Shown here in pieces: positions 42,088 through 48,803 of a stretch of DNA of 64,000 nt (positions are counted from its first letter, which is position 1; every line of letters begins with the position of its first letter). Source of the stretch: a virus; the IMG/VR virus record IMGVR_UViG_3300044675_005584, positions 23,686-87,685 of that record, one strand, 5' to 3'. The notes under the pieces are model-generated. The model worked only from the letters and a program-made list of their open reading frames with translations. It was not told the origin of the DNA and did not search any database. The translations under genes were made by a program, and so were the position numbers.

Positions 42088-42872
42088 AATTCAACTGTAA
42101 TTCTTTTGGGATAATAGGCCTGCTGGCACCATTCGGTTTGTCCTCTACCGCGACAGTTATTAACGTATCTTACTCCGTTACGATCACGATCTACACCCTT
42201 ATGGTAGTGACCAAAGCACCAGACCTTGATCTTGTGTTCAGTATCTTCATCTAGGGCAATATCCACATGGCTATTGCCCATGGTATTGTAACGATAATGA
42301 TCGGACAACTCAATGTCATGAGACACAATCCAGGCACCTGGCACTGTGTGAGTGACCAATACTATGGCCTTTACTTCTTGATGAGTCTGTAATTTACGCA
42401 CACTACGCACCAGGTATGCAGCATCATGTAAGGCCATGGTAGAAATATTTTCTACTGTGTTTTTGTCCAGGCCATAGTGATCCTGCAACCAAGACTGTGT
42501 TTGTTCTAGATCTATGTTGGGATCAAAATCATAAGTCCACCAACCGTTAGTGGCCAATATAGCCACACCATTGATTACTGCCACACTGTTATGCATATAC
42601 ACCACATTGGGCACAGCAGATACGGCAGCTGAGAGATCTTGATAGCTTTGTCCTATGTTGTCTAAACACCAGCGATGTTCATCATTGCCATCAATATAAA
42701 ACACTGCCTGGTAACATGATCCCAGATGTGTGAGAAATTCTTGTGTACGCACAAGATCGCGACTGATATCACCTGCTACCACACAGTAAGGACTGGTAGC
42801 CTGTCCGGTCCAGTCTAAGGAATCCCAGGTCTCAACGTGCAAGTCAGAAATTAAATCAAAGGCAAAAGTCAT
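42084..42872 (-). CDS. Calcineurin-like metallophosphoesterase
   Basis: This protein of about 262 aa has the metallophosphoesterase signature in order: SDLHVE, VVAGDIS, IDGNDEHR, VLVTHTVP and CFGHYHKG. The substrate may be a nucleotide, nucleic acid or phosphoprotein. Two adjacent ATG codons exist (42875 and 42872); the second is 12 nt from the first base of a minus-strand TAAATA box, matching the leaderless spacing seen elsewhere. It is one of the few minus-strand genes. Confidence 0.88.
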   Translation of the reverse strand: MTFAFDLISDLHVETWDSLDWTGQATSPYCVVAGDISRDLVRTQEFLTHLGSCYQAVFYIDGNDEHRWCLDNIGQSYQDLSAAVSAVPNVVYMHNSVAVINGVAILATNGWWTYDFDPNIDLEQTQSWLQDHYGLDKNTVENISTMALHDAAYLVRSVRKLQTHQEVKAIVLVTHTVPGAWIVSHDIELSDHYRYNTMGNSHVDIALDEDTEHKIKVWCFGHYHKGVDRDRNGVRYVNNCRGRGQTEWCQQAYYPKRITVEF

Positions 42873-42878
42873 CATACA

Positions 42879-42884
42879 TATTTA
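42879..42884 (-). promoter_or_regulatory. TAAATA late-type box (minus strand), leaderless arrangement
   Basis: On the minus strand TAAATA is followed by 6 nt and the ATG at 42872. The same short gap serves the plus-strand gene at 42897 with AAAGGA. Confidence 0.45.
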
Positions 42885-42896
42885 AAAGGAATTTAC

Positions 42897-43259
42897 ATGA
42901 ACATAATATTTGGAAGCCACTTAATTGATGAAATTGCCACCAAGTACACTGTGCTAGAGCTTGACACTATCCGACTGATGCCAGACGACGTCGAAAGCAC
43001 AGCTTACTGTGTGGTAGAAAAAATACCAATGTTTGAACTGGATCAGTTGCATGTTCTCAAACAGTTACACGATGACATGATAAACTCTTACAAAAATCGC
43101 AAATGGGGAGCCTGCGCTGACGCAGCACAGACACTGAAGGGTGCATGGGGTACTGAACTTGATAGTTTTTATGATATCATGCTGTCCCGTGTAAGACAAT
43201 ATCTGGTGCAAGAGCCTGACTCTAGCTGGTCTCCAGTGATAGAAAAGAACCAGTCTTAA
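42897..43259 (+). CDS. Conserved phage protein of unknown function
   Basis: This 120-aa soluble protein contains SHLIDEIATKYTVLELDTIRL and WGACADAAQTLKGAWGTELDSFYDIM. It looks conserved among T4-like phages but has no known domain. AAAGGAA precedes the ATG. It lies directly upstream of the curli-like operon but lacks a signal peptide and so is not likely part of secretion; it is not a CsgE. Confidence 0.65.
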   Translation: MNIIFGSHLIDEIATKYTVLELDTIRLMPDDVESTAYCVVEKIPMFELDQLHVLKQLHDDMINSYKNRKWGACADAAQTLKGAWGTELDSFYDIMLSRVRQYLVQEPDSSWSPVIEKNQS

Positions 43260-43273
43260 ACTGCTGTGTAATG

Positions 43274-43312
43274 CTCTAACCTAGTCCTGTTAAATAATAA
43301 TAGGAGTTAGAG
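43274..43312 (+). promoter_or_regulatory. RBS-hiding hairpin with late-type box in its loop (csgF leader)
   Basis: CTCTAAC (43274-43280) pairs with GTTAGAG (43306-43312), and TCCT (43285-43288) can pair with AGGA (43302-43305), covering the Shine-Dalgarno TAGGAG of csgF. The loop holds TAAATA (43291-43296). RNA started from this box (about 43302) would lack the left arm and leave the site open, as in the known T4 lysozyme-type control. Confidence 0.6.
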
Positions 43313-43313
43313 T

Positions 43314-43769
43314 ATGAATAAAAAATATAAAAATATACTCTCAATCGGTGTCCTGACCTGGGTACCCTTCGTATTGGCTTCGCCGATTGCAGATTACACA
43401 TTCAAAAGCCCCAGTTTTAACGGCTCGGGCTACAGCAGCCATACTCTCACGATCGAAAATCAAGAAACCACTCGAAGACAACAAGTGGCCAAGGATATCG
43501 AAGCAAAACTACAGGCAACAGCCGCCGCTGCAAACAATACAAATATTGCCAAGTTTATGAACAACTTGGAAAGTCGTATCTACGCACAGATAAGCCAGAA
43601 TCTGGCCACTGCCATGTTTGCCACAGGTGGTAGCACCAGCGGCTCATTGAACTTTGAAGGCAACACGATATTTTATTCCAAGGATGCTGGCAATGTATAT
43701 CTCACAGTGACTGACAATGTGGGCAATCAAACACGGGTCACTATTCCCCTGGGACAGTTCCAATTCTAA
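43314..43769 (+). CDS. csgF: Curli assembly factor CsgF
   Basis: This 151-aa protein has a signal peptide (to about residue 22, VPFVLAS) and the CsgF pattern: YTFKSPSFNGSG right after cleavage (the part of E. coli CsgF that plugs into the CsgG pore), a helix FMNNLESRIYAQISQNLA, and a C-terminal strand pair VYLTVTDNVGNQTRVTIPLG. CsgF couples curlin export to surface nucleation. It is the first gene of a five-gene operon and is followed 1 nt later by csgG. Confidence 0.88.
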   Translation: MNKKYKNILSIGVLTWVPFVLASPIADYTFKSPSFNGSGYSSHTLTIENQETTRRQQVAKDIEAKLQATAAAANNTNIAKFMNNLESRIYAQISQNLATAMFATGGSTSGSLNFEGNTIFYSKDAGNVYLTVTDNVGNQTRVTIPLGQFQF

Positions 43770-43770
43770 C

Positions 43771-44889
43771 ATGAAAACATTGCTAATTTTATTTGTTGTC
43801 TCCTTGTTGACAGCCTGTGCAGTGGGTCAAAAGGCCGGCATGGAATATCGTCCTGAACCAGTACCAAACAAGATGCAGAAAGAATTTGACGCTATACCAG
43901 CTCCAGATGGTCGCAAGCTCAGTGTGGCTGTTTATAGTTTTGGAGACAAGACTGGACAGCGTAAACCCACGGCTGGTATTGCCAGCCTGAGCATGGCAGT
44001 CACGCAAGGCGCCGAAGTGTTCCTAATCAAGGCCCTACAGGATGTTGGTCATGGACAATGGTTTGATGTGGTTGAGCGTATCAATGTAGATGCCCTAACC
44101 AAAGAGCGTTTAATTATTAGACAGATGCGAGAAGCCTATGAAGGGGCCAATGCCAAACCGCTCATGCCCATGCAGTTTGCCGGCATCATAATGGAAGGTG
44201 GCATAATTGGCTATGACTCTGGCACAGAATCAGGTGGAGCCGCACACAGGTTCCTGGGCATAGGGTCACAGACACAATACAGCAAAGACACTGTGACAGT
44301 GAGTTTACGGGCCATAAGCGTGAATACTGGAAAAGTATTGGCCGCAGTACACGTGACCAAAATAGTTTACAGCACAGCAGACAGCGTGGCTGTGCTAAAA
44401 TTCTTGGCCAATGGCGTGCAGGCATTCGAAGCCGAAGCTGGGCTGACTATAAACGAACCCGGAACCATGGCAGTCAAGGCCACAATCGAAGCCGCAGTAG
44501 TAGAACTGATCAAGGAAGGTGAGCGCAAAGGTATATGGGATTATCGCAAGCCAGAAGCAACAAAAGCACCACCGCCGGCGACAGCACCTGCTCCAGTTGT
44601 GACAGCACCACCGGTAGTGACAACACCAGAGTTCAGTTGGGGCAACGAACCAAATGGCCCTGAGTTTGTGTGGAAAGAACCCGCCAAACAAAAGATGTAT
44701 TTTTTAGCCGACACCCGGGTGTATAAAAAGAAATCCAATTTAAAAGGACCTGTGTATGGATCATTTGTTGTGGCCAAAGCCAATACACCAGTTGAAATTG
44801 TTGAAACAGAATTCCCAGATGTGGTAACCGTAACAACCGACTCAGGCATCCGGGGATTTGTTAAAAGGGAAAGATTAAAAACAAAATGA
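43771..44889 (+). CDS. csgG: Curli secretion channel lipoprotein CsgG, with C-terminal extension
   Basis: This 372-aa protein has a lipobox LTAC (C16) and the whole CsgG core: APDGRKLSVAVYSFGDKTGQ, ITxxR-like RLIIRQMRE, IIMEGGIIGYDSGTESGGAAHRFLG-like channel strand, and GIWDYR. In E. coli, nine copies form the outer-membrane curli pore. The constriction loop differs (no Tyr or Phe equivalent after TGQRKP), so the pore may be wider. About 95 extra C-terminal residues have a Pro-rich linker and an SH3-like part (YGSFVVAKANTPVEIVE). The next gene overlaps by 4 nt. Confidence 0.92.
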   Translation: MKTLLILFVVSLLTACAVGQKAGMEYRPEPVPNKMQKEFDAIPAPDGRKLSVAVYSFGDKTGQRKPTAGIASLSMAVTQGAEVFLIKALQDVGHGQWFDVVERINVDALTKERLIIRQMREAYEGANAKPLMPMQFAGIIMEGGIIGYDSGTESGGAAHRFLGIGSQTQYSKDTVTVSLRAISVNTGKVLAAVHVTKIVYSTADSVAVLKFLANGVQAFEAEAGLTINEPGTMAVKATIEAAVVELIKEGERKGIWDYRKPEATKAPPPATAPAPVVTAPPVVTTPEFSWGNEPNGPEFVWKEPAKQKMYFLADTRVYKKKSNLKGPVYGSFVVAKANTPVEIVETEFPDVVTVTTDSGIRGFVKRERLKTK

Positions 44890-45680
44890 AAAACCACTTA
44901 TTCAAAATAACAATGGCCATACTTGCCGTGTTATCCATCGCAACGCAGGCCGCTGATAACAGTATCTATATTGATCAGGCCGGTGATAACGCTGTTATCT
45001 CAGTTACACAAGACGGAGCAGGCAACGTGGTGCGTGGCATACAAGGCGTGGGTACTGGTAACACTACAGCAGCACGGATACAAGGTGATGGCAATCAGGT
45101 CACTGTGAGCCAGATTGGTAGTGGCAATACCTTGAACCTGGGAGTGAATACTACCACAGCCGCCGGTGTGGCCAATGGCAATCGTTTCACGTATAGTGTG
45201 ACAGGTAACACAGCCACTGCCACGATCAACAGCAATCAAGGCGGTGCTGGAGTCAGTGCCAGCAACATAGTATCCGTAACACAGAGCGGAAATACTGCCA
45301 ATACCAACATCAATGTGCTGGGCACAACCAACACCATTACAGCAACCACGGCAGGTGGCGCAAACAACAGCGTGGTATCCACGGTAAGCGGTACAAGCAA
45401 TACAGAAACCATATCCATGACTGGTGGTGCTGGAAACACTTCTACCATAACGCAGACTGGCACATTGGGCAAAGCCACCATAACCAGTGTGGGTGCTACC
45501 AATACCTATACTGTTTCACAAAGCGGTGGCGGCACAGCTGGACACACCACCGTGATTGATGCCACCGGATCGGGCAATACTGCCAGTGTGACACAGGCTG
45601 GCACATCGGGTGACAGCGTGGCAAATCTCAAAAGTGTAGGATCTGGTAACACCTTTACAGTGAACTCAAATACCAAGTAA
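44886..45680 (+). CDS. Curlin-repeat amyloid subunit (CsgA/CsgB-like)
   Basis: This 264-aa protein has a signal peptide ending ATQAADNS. Curlin-type repeats follow: NSIYIDQAGDNAVISVTQDG, NQVTVSQIGSGN, and many shorter Asn/Gly/Thr/Gln-rich strand-turn units with SGNT or GAGNT turns up to the C-terminus. Nearly all charge is absent after residue 80, as expected for an amyloid fibre. It should be exported by the neighbouring CsgG. It is coupled to csgG by ATGA. Confidence 0.85.
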   Translation: MKNHLFKITMAILAVLSIATQAADNSIYIDQAGDNAVISVTQDGAGNVVRGIQGVGTGNTTAARIQGDGNQVTVSQIGSGNTLNLGVNTTTAAGVANGNRFTYSVTGNTATATINSNQGGAGVSASNIVSVTQSGNTANTNINVLGTTNTITATTAGGANNSVVSTVSGTSNTETISMTGGAGNTSTITQTGTLGKATITSVGATNTYTVSQSGGGTAGHTTVIDATGSGNTASVTQAGTSGDSVANLKSVGSGNTFTVNSNTK

Positions 45681-45683
45681 AAA

Positions 45684-46820
45684 ATGTCAACAATCTATTA
45701 TAAAAGGAGACCTAAATGGACGGACGTATTATGCGCACTCTTGCTGAGCTTATCGCAGAACACCATCGCCGAAATTGGCAAAATAACAGAACAGATCAAT
45801 ACTCAGCCTTTGATACAACGGTCAGCCACGACCTTGACGGGGACATCGGGTATGGCAGTAGAGATGTTGGACGCGATCCGGACCACTCGGGGCAAGGTGG
45901 GGATAACTTTCCAGGATAACACTCGAGTACAGGTAAACGAAAACAGTCGTTTGGTCATAGACGACTTTGTTTACAATCCCAGATCTGGCACTGGTAAATT
46001 GGCACTCAACATGGCTTCGGGCACAGTGAGATATGCATCAGGACAGATTGCCAAAAACGATCCACAACGGGTGGCTATTAATACTCCTACTGCCACTATT
46101 GCAGTGCGTGGTACAGACTTTAGTGCCACAGTAGATGAATTGGGTGGTAGCACGATCATATTGTTGCCCAGTTGTCCTGCAGGATTCCGTGATGTGGCCC
46201 GTGATTGTAAAACTGGCGCAATTGAAGTGATCACCGATGCTGGCAAGGTAGTGTTGGATCAGGCTTTCCAGGCTACTCGAGTCGACACTCGCGGAATCAT
46301 GCCACTCAAACCGGTCATACTCAAAATAGGAGAAGACGCTATCAACAATATGCTGATTGTGAGTCCTCCACGTCAGCTAGATCGAAATGCCGACAAGACA
46401 CAGCTTAGAACTGAAGCAAAGGGCGCATTGGATGTGGACTTTTTGAAAGAAACAGGTTTGATAAATGCGCTTGAAGCCCAGGAGCAAGAACTATTCAAGG
46501 ACACCATAAGTCGTAACTTTTTAGATCAAAATTTCTTGGCAAACATCTTGGACATAATTGATGCGCAAATGGCCGCACAATTGGATCTATTAAAATCGAC
46601 CAAGTCTGGTCTATTACCAGATTACAACGCTGTGTCTGGTATTGTGGCCGCAGTTGACGACAACACAGTGACACTCAGCAGAGACAATGGTAGCGACATA
46701 CAAAGTGTCACAACACCCCTACGACAGGCCAGTACCATTTACCAAACCCAAGGACCCTTAGAGTTCAAGAACCGTGTGAATACCGGTGGCACAACAATTA
46801 TCACTCTAATACAAAAATGA
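45684..46820 (+). CDS. Secreted FecR-domain protein of the curli-like operon
   Basis: This 378-aa protein has a basic N-terminus and hydrophobic core (VLCALLLSLSQ, cut after about NTIA). A FecR domain follows: MLDAIRTTRGKVGITFQDNT, ENSRLVIDDFVY, then INTPTATIAVRGTDFSA. The C-terminal half is helical and may anchor or cross-link fibres. FecR-like proteins often pair with curlin or adhesin genes in proteobacteria. The start has no ribosome site, whereas AAAAGGAG stands 24 nt inside, before an out-of-frame ATG (45716). A small indel or recoding should be considered. Confidence 0.75.
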   Translation: MSTIYYKRRPKWTDVLCALLLSLSQNTIAEIGKITEQINTQPLIQRSATTLTGTSGMAVEMLDAIRTTRGKVGITFQDNTRVQVNENSRLVIDDFVYNPRSGTGKLALNMASGTVRYASGQIAKNDPQRVAINTPTATIAVRGTDFSATVDELGGSTIILLPSCPAGFRDVARDCKTGAIEVITDAGKVVLDQAFQATRVDTRGIMPLKPVILKIGEDAINNMLIVSPPRQLDRNADKTQLRTEAKGALDVDFLKETGLINALEAQEQELFKDTISRNFLDQNFLANILDIIDAQMAAQLDLLKSTKSGLLPDYNAVSGIVAAVDDNTVTLSRDNGSDIQSVTTPLRQASTIYQTQGPLEFKNRVNTGGTTIITLIQK

Positions 46821-47383
46821 AATACCTGTTATTTTTCTTCCTGTGTTCATCGGCTTGGGCCGCGGATAACTCGATAGTGATAGATCAGATCGGTGACAAT
46901 AATACTGTGGTGATCACGCAAGATGGCACAGCACACTCAGTGAATGTGACCATGGGCACTGTGTCGTCAGCGGACAACAACTCAATTGCAATCACGCAAC
47001 AAGGTACTGGAGCAAAAACAGTCGCAGTAGAACTACGAGCAGGAATCAATAATGGTGTGATAATCACACAAGATGGAGGAGGAGCACATGTCAGCAACAT
47101 ACAAAATCTTAATGGTAATGCTAACAACATTACTATTGGCCAAAGCGGTAATGCTAATCACAACTTTACTATTGTAGGCGGAGCAGGCACAGTCAACGGC
47201 GGTAACACTATCACAGCCACACAGTCTGGTGCTGCAGACAAAGCATTCACATTAAACTTGAATTCAACATCAGGTGCTGGAGTAACAGTTCAACAGACCA
47301 ATCCTGGGCAAGCCAATACAGGAAACATGAGCATCTCATGTGCGGCTGGAACTTGTGGAAATTATTCTTACATACGTCCTTGA
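46817..47383 (+). CDS. Second curlin-repeat protein (CsgB-like)
   Basis: This 188-aa protein has a short signal peptide (FFFLCSSAWA) and clear curlin repeats: NSIVIDQIGDNNTVVITQDG, NNSIAITQQGTG, NNGVIITQDGGG, NNITIGQSGNAN. It differs from the first subunit by a C-terminal Cys pair (SISCAAGTCGNY). It may act as the nucleator (CsgB role) or as a minor subunit. It overlaps the FecR gene by ATGA and ends the operon. Confidence 0.85.
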   Translation: MKYLLFFFLCSSAWAADNSIVIDQIGDNNTVVITQDGTAHSVNVTMGTVSSADNNSIAITQQGTGAKTVAVELRAGINNGVIITQDGGGAHVSNIQNLNGNANNITIGQSGNANHNFTIVGGAGTVNGGNTITATQSGAADKAFTLNLNSTSGAGVTVQQTNPGQANTGNMSISCAAGTCGNYSYIRP

Positions 47384-47401
47384 AACCCTCTTGGGGGTTT
47401 C
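47382..47401. terminator. Hairpin between convergent genes
   Basis: GAAACCC (47382-47388) pairs with GGGTTTC (47395-47401) at the end of the curli-like operon and just before the end of the minus-strand cupin gene. It lacks a T-run on either strand, so it is at best a weak bidirectional terminator. Confidence 0.45.
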
Positions 47402-47404
47402 CAA

Positions 47405-47827
47405 TCACCAAGCCGAGGGATTGGGCACAGCACAAGGACCGTCTACAGGAATAGACCCATAGTCAGCCGGGCTGATGATTTCCAAGTATTCCATGTCTGG
47501 CGAATAGTCAAACAGGTAATGTACTATACCTGGCTTTTGATGCACACAGTCACCTGTGTTGACCAAGGTCACTTGGTCTTCATACATAAACTTGGCCCAG
47601 CCTTTAAGCATATAAACGATTTGGAAACTGGCAGTATGGTAGTGCCAGCCTGTGCCCTCTACAGGGGCTTTTTTGGCACGGGTAATATGTGCCAAAACAT
47701 TTCCGTGGGTAGCGTCTTTAACACCAAGATCACGGTACTCAAAAAACTCCCTAAGTCCATCGGGTAAGAACTTAGTATCGTTGGGCGTGTTATGGCTGAA
47801 CTTGGTACCGCTATCGTAAGTTGTCAT
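47405..47827 (-). CDS. Cupin-domain protein
   Basis: The ATG at 47827, preceded by GGAG, gives a 140-aa protein with a single cupin barrel: GWHYHTASFQIVYMLKGWAKF (motif 1, two His) and GDCVHQKPGIVHYLF (motif 2, His). Small cupins bind a metal and can be sugar isomerases, dioxygenases or sensors; no more can be said. A perfect late-type TATAAATA lies upstream on the same strand. It is a lone minus-strand gene between the curli operon and the Tim44-like gene. Confidence 0.78.
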   Translation of the reverse strand: MTTYDSGTKFSHNTPNDTKFLPDGLREFFEYRDLGVKDATHGNVLAHITRAKKAPVEGTGWHYHTASFQIVYMLKGWAKFMYEDQVTLVNTGDCVHQKPGIVHYLFDYSPDMEYLEIISPADYGSIPVDGPCAVPNPSAW

Positions 47828-47847
47828 AATAATCTCCATTGAGTTTG

Positions 47848-47855
47848 TATTTATA
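47848..47855 (-). promoter_or_regulatory. T4-type late promoter (minus strand), perfect TATAAATA
   Basis: A perfect TATAAATA on the minus strand lies 21 nt before the cupin ATG at 47827, leaving a short leader that contains GGAG. Confidence 0.6.
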
Positions 47856-47878
47856 TGCCTTGTACGCCACTGTAATGG

Positions 47879-47884
47879 TAAATA
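47879..47884 (+). promoter_or_regulatory. TAAATA late-type box
   Basis: TAAATA lies 37 nt before the ATG at 47922, back to back with the minus-strand late box, so this 94-nt gap is a divergent late control region. Confidence 0.45.
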
Positions 47885-47921
47885 CTGAGTGGTATACACT
47901 GTCTTGAGAAAGGACCGATCT

Positions 47922-48374
47922 ATGAAACGTCAATTGTTTGTCAGTATTGCAATATCAGTGCTGTTAGTTGGAGTTCCTGTTGAAGCCAAACGAGTAGGCA
48001 GTGGTAACAGCATGGGTAAACAGTCTAGCACAGTGACCAAAAATCAAAGCAGTTTACCTGCCAAACCCGCTGCAGCACCAGTTAGTGCGGCAAAACCTGT
48101 CACACCAGCACCCGCAACACCTGTTACACCACCATCGGCATTTGGTGGTATGGGTGGTATCTTGGGAGGCATTGCAGCCGGTATCGGTCTAAGTTATCTG
48201 TTTTCTCATATGGGCTTAGATGGTCTGGGAGACGGCATTGCGTCGATGGTAAGTGGTTTGTTACTGTTTGGCATTCTAGCCCTGGTAGGATTTTGGCTTT
48301 ACAAAAAATTTGCTACCAAAGACAAAAACAACACAGATATGCTACCAGCGTCCAAGTCGCCAACGGTCATATAG
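47922..48374 (+). CDS. Membrane protein resembling truncated betaproteobacterial Tim44-like protein
   Basis: The ATG at 47922 follows AAAGGA and gives a 150-aa protein. The signal-like N-terminus ends EAKRVGSGNSMGKQ, a sequence typical of Tim44-like inner-membrane proteins in Burkholderiales. A Pro/Ala linker and two membrane segments follow (GGILGGIAAGIGLSYLFSHM and MVSGLLLFGILALVGFWLYKK), but the Tim44 domain that would come next is missing. It was probably taken from a host and cut short. The function is unknown; a membrane role is clear. Confidence 0.65.
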   Translation: MKRQLFVSIAISVLLVGVPVEAKRVGSGNSMGKQSSTVTKNQSSLPAKPAAAPVSAAKPVTPAPATPVTPPSAFGGMGGILGGIAAGIGLSYLFSHMGLDGLGDGIASMVSGLLLFGILALVGFWLYKKFATKDKNNTDMLPASKSPTVI

Positions 48375-48388
48375 ACACAGTGATTTTC

Positions 48389-48418
48389 TTGCAATCATGA
48401 TGTCAAATATAGTATAAT
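48389..48418 (+). promoter_or_regulatory. Promoter, leaderless arrangement
   Basis: TTGCAA (48389-48394), an 18-bp spacer and TATAAT (48413-48418). The -10 box ends 9 nt before the ATG at 48427, without a Shine-Dalgarno sequence, so the leader would be about 2 nt. Confidence 0.5.
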
Positions 48419-48426
48419 AAGACATC

Positions 48427-48786
48427 ATGATTAAAATTCTTTTTCTATTTGCATTACTTACAAGTGCCACTGTACACGCAGAACCGTGGACCACAGAAGA
48501 CCGGGCCTGGGGCGCAGTAGCTGGTACTTTATTATTAGCTGATTGGGCCACAACCCGTTACGGTTCCAGACACTGGAACGAAGGCTATCACGAAACCAAT
48601 CCGCTAATGGGTCGGCATCCGCATCAAGACCGTGTGGATCTGCATTTTTTAATGGCTATCCCGGCTATATATCTATTTGCCAACTATGTACCGGCCTACA
48701 GACGCGAATTCCTAATGGTGGTCACGGCTGTAGAACTTGGATATGTGGCAAACAACTTGCGGATAGGTTGGCAGATCAAGTTCTAA
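48427..48786 (+). CDS. Small exported/membrane protein
   Basis: This 119-aa protein has a signal peptide (FLFALLTSATVHAEP), a motif ADWATTRY and ETNPLMGRHP, and two membrane segments (LHFLMAIPAIYLFANYV, FLMVVTAVELGYVAN). Similar short proteins occur in bacteria and phages without known role. It has its own promoter and is followed by a gene with a capsid-targeting-like N-terminus. Confidence 0.65.
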   Translation: MIKILFLFALLTSATVHAEPWTTEDRAWGAVAGTLLLADWATTRYGSRHWNEGYHETNPLMGRHPHQDRVDLHFLMAIPAIYLFANYVPAYRREFLMVVTAVELGYVANNLRIGWQIKF

Positions 48787-48791
48787 CGGGT

Positions 48792-48797
48792 TAAATA
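48792..48797 (+). promoter_or_regulatory. TAAATA late-type box, leaderless arrangement
   Basis: TAAATA is followed by 6 nt and the ATG at 48804, with no Shine-Dalgarno sequence. Confidence 0.5.
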
Positions 48798-48803
48798 CTT
48801 GTT

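Noticed and set aside
42897-43259. CsgE as part of the curli-like operon
   Set aside because: It has no signal peptide and no CsgE pattern, and it is separated from csgF by a regulated leader.
44940-45670. Curlin repeats as a DNA satellite or CRISPR
   Set aside because: Units are short, degenerate and codon-phased, consistent with protein repeats in a secreted amyloid subunit.
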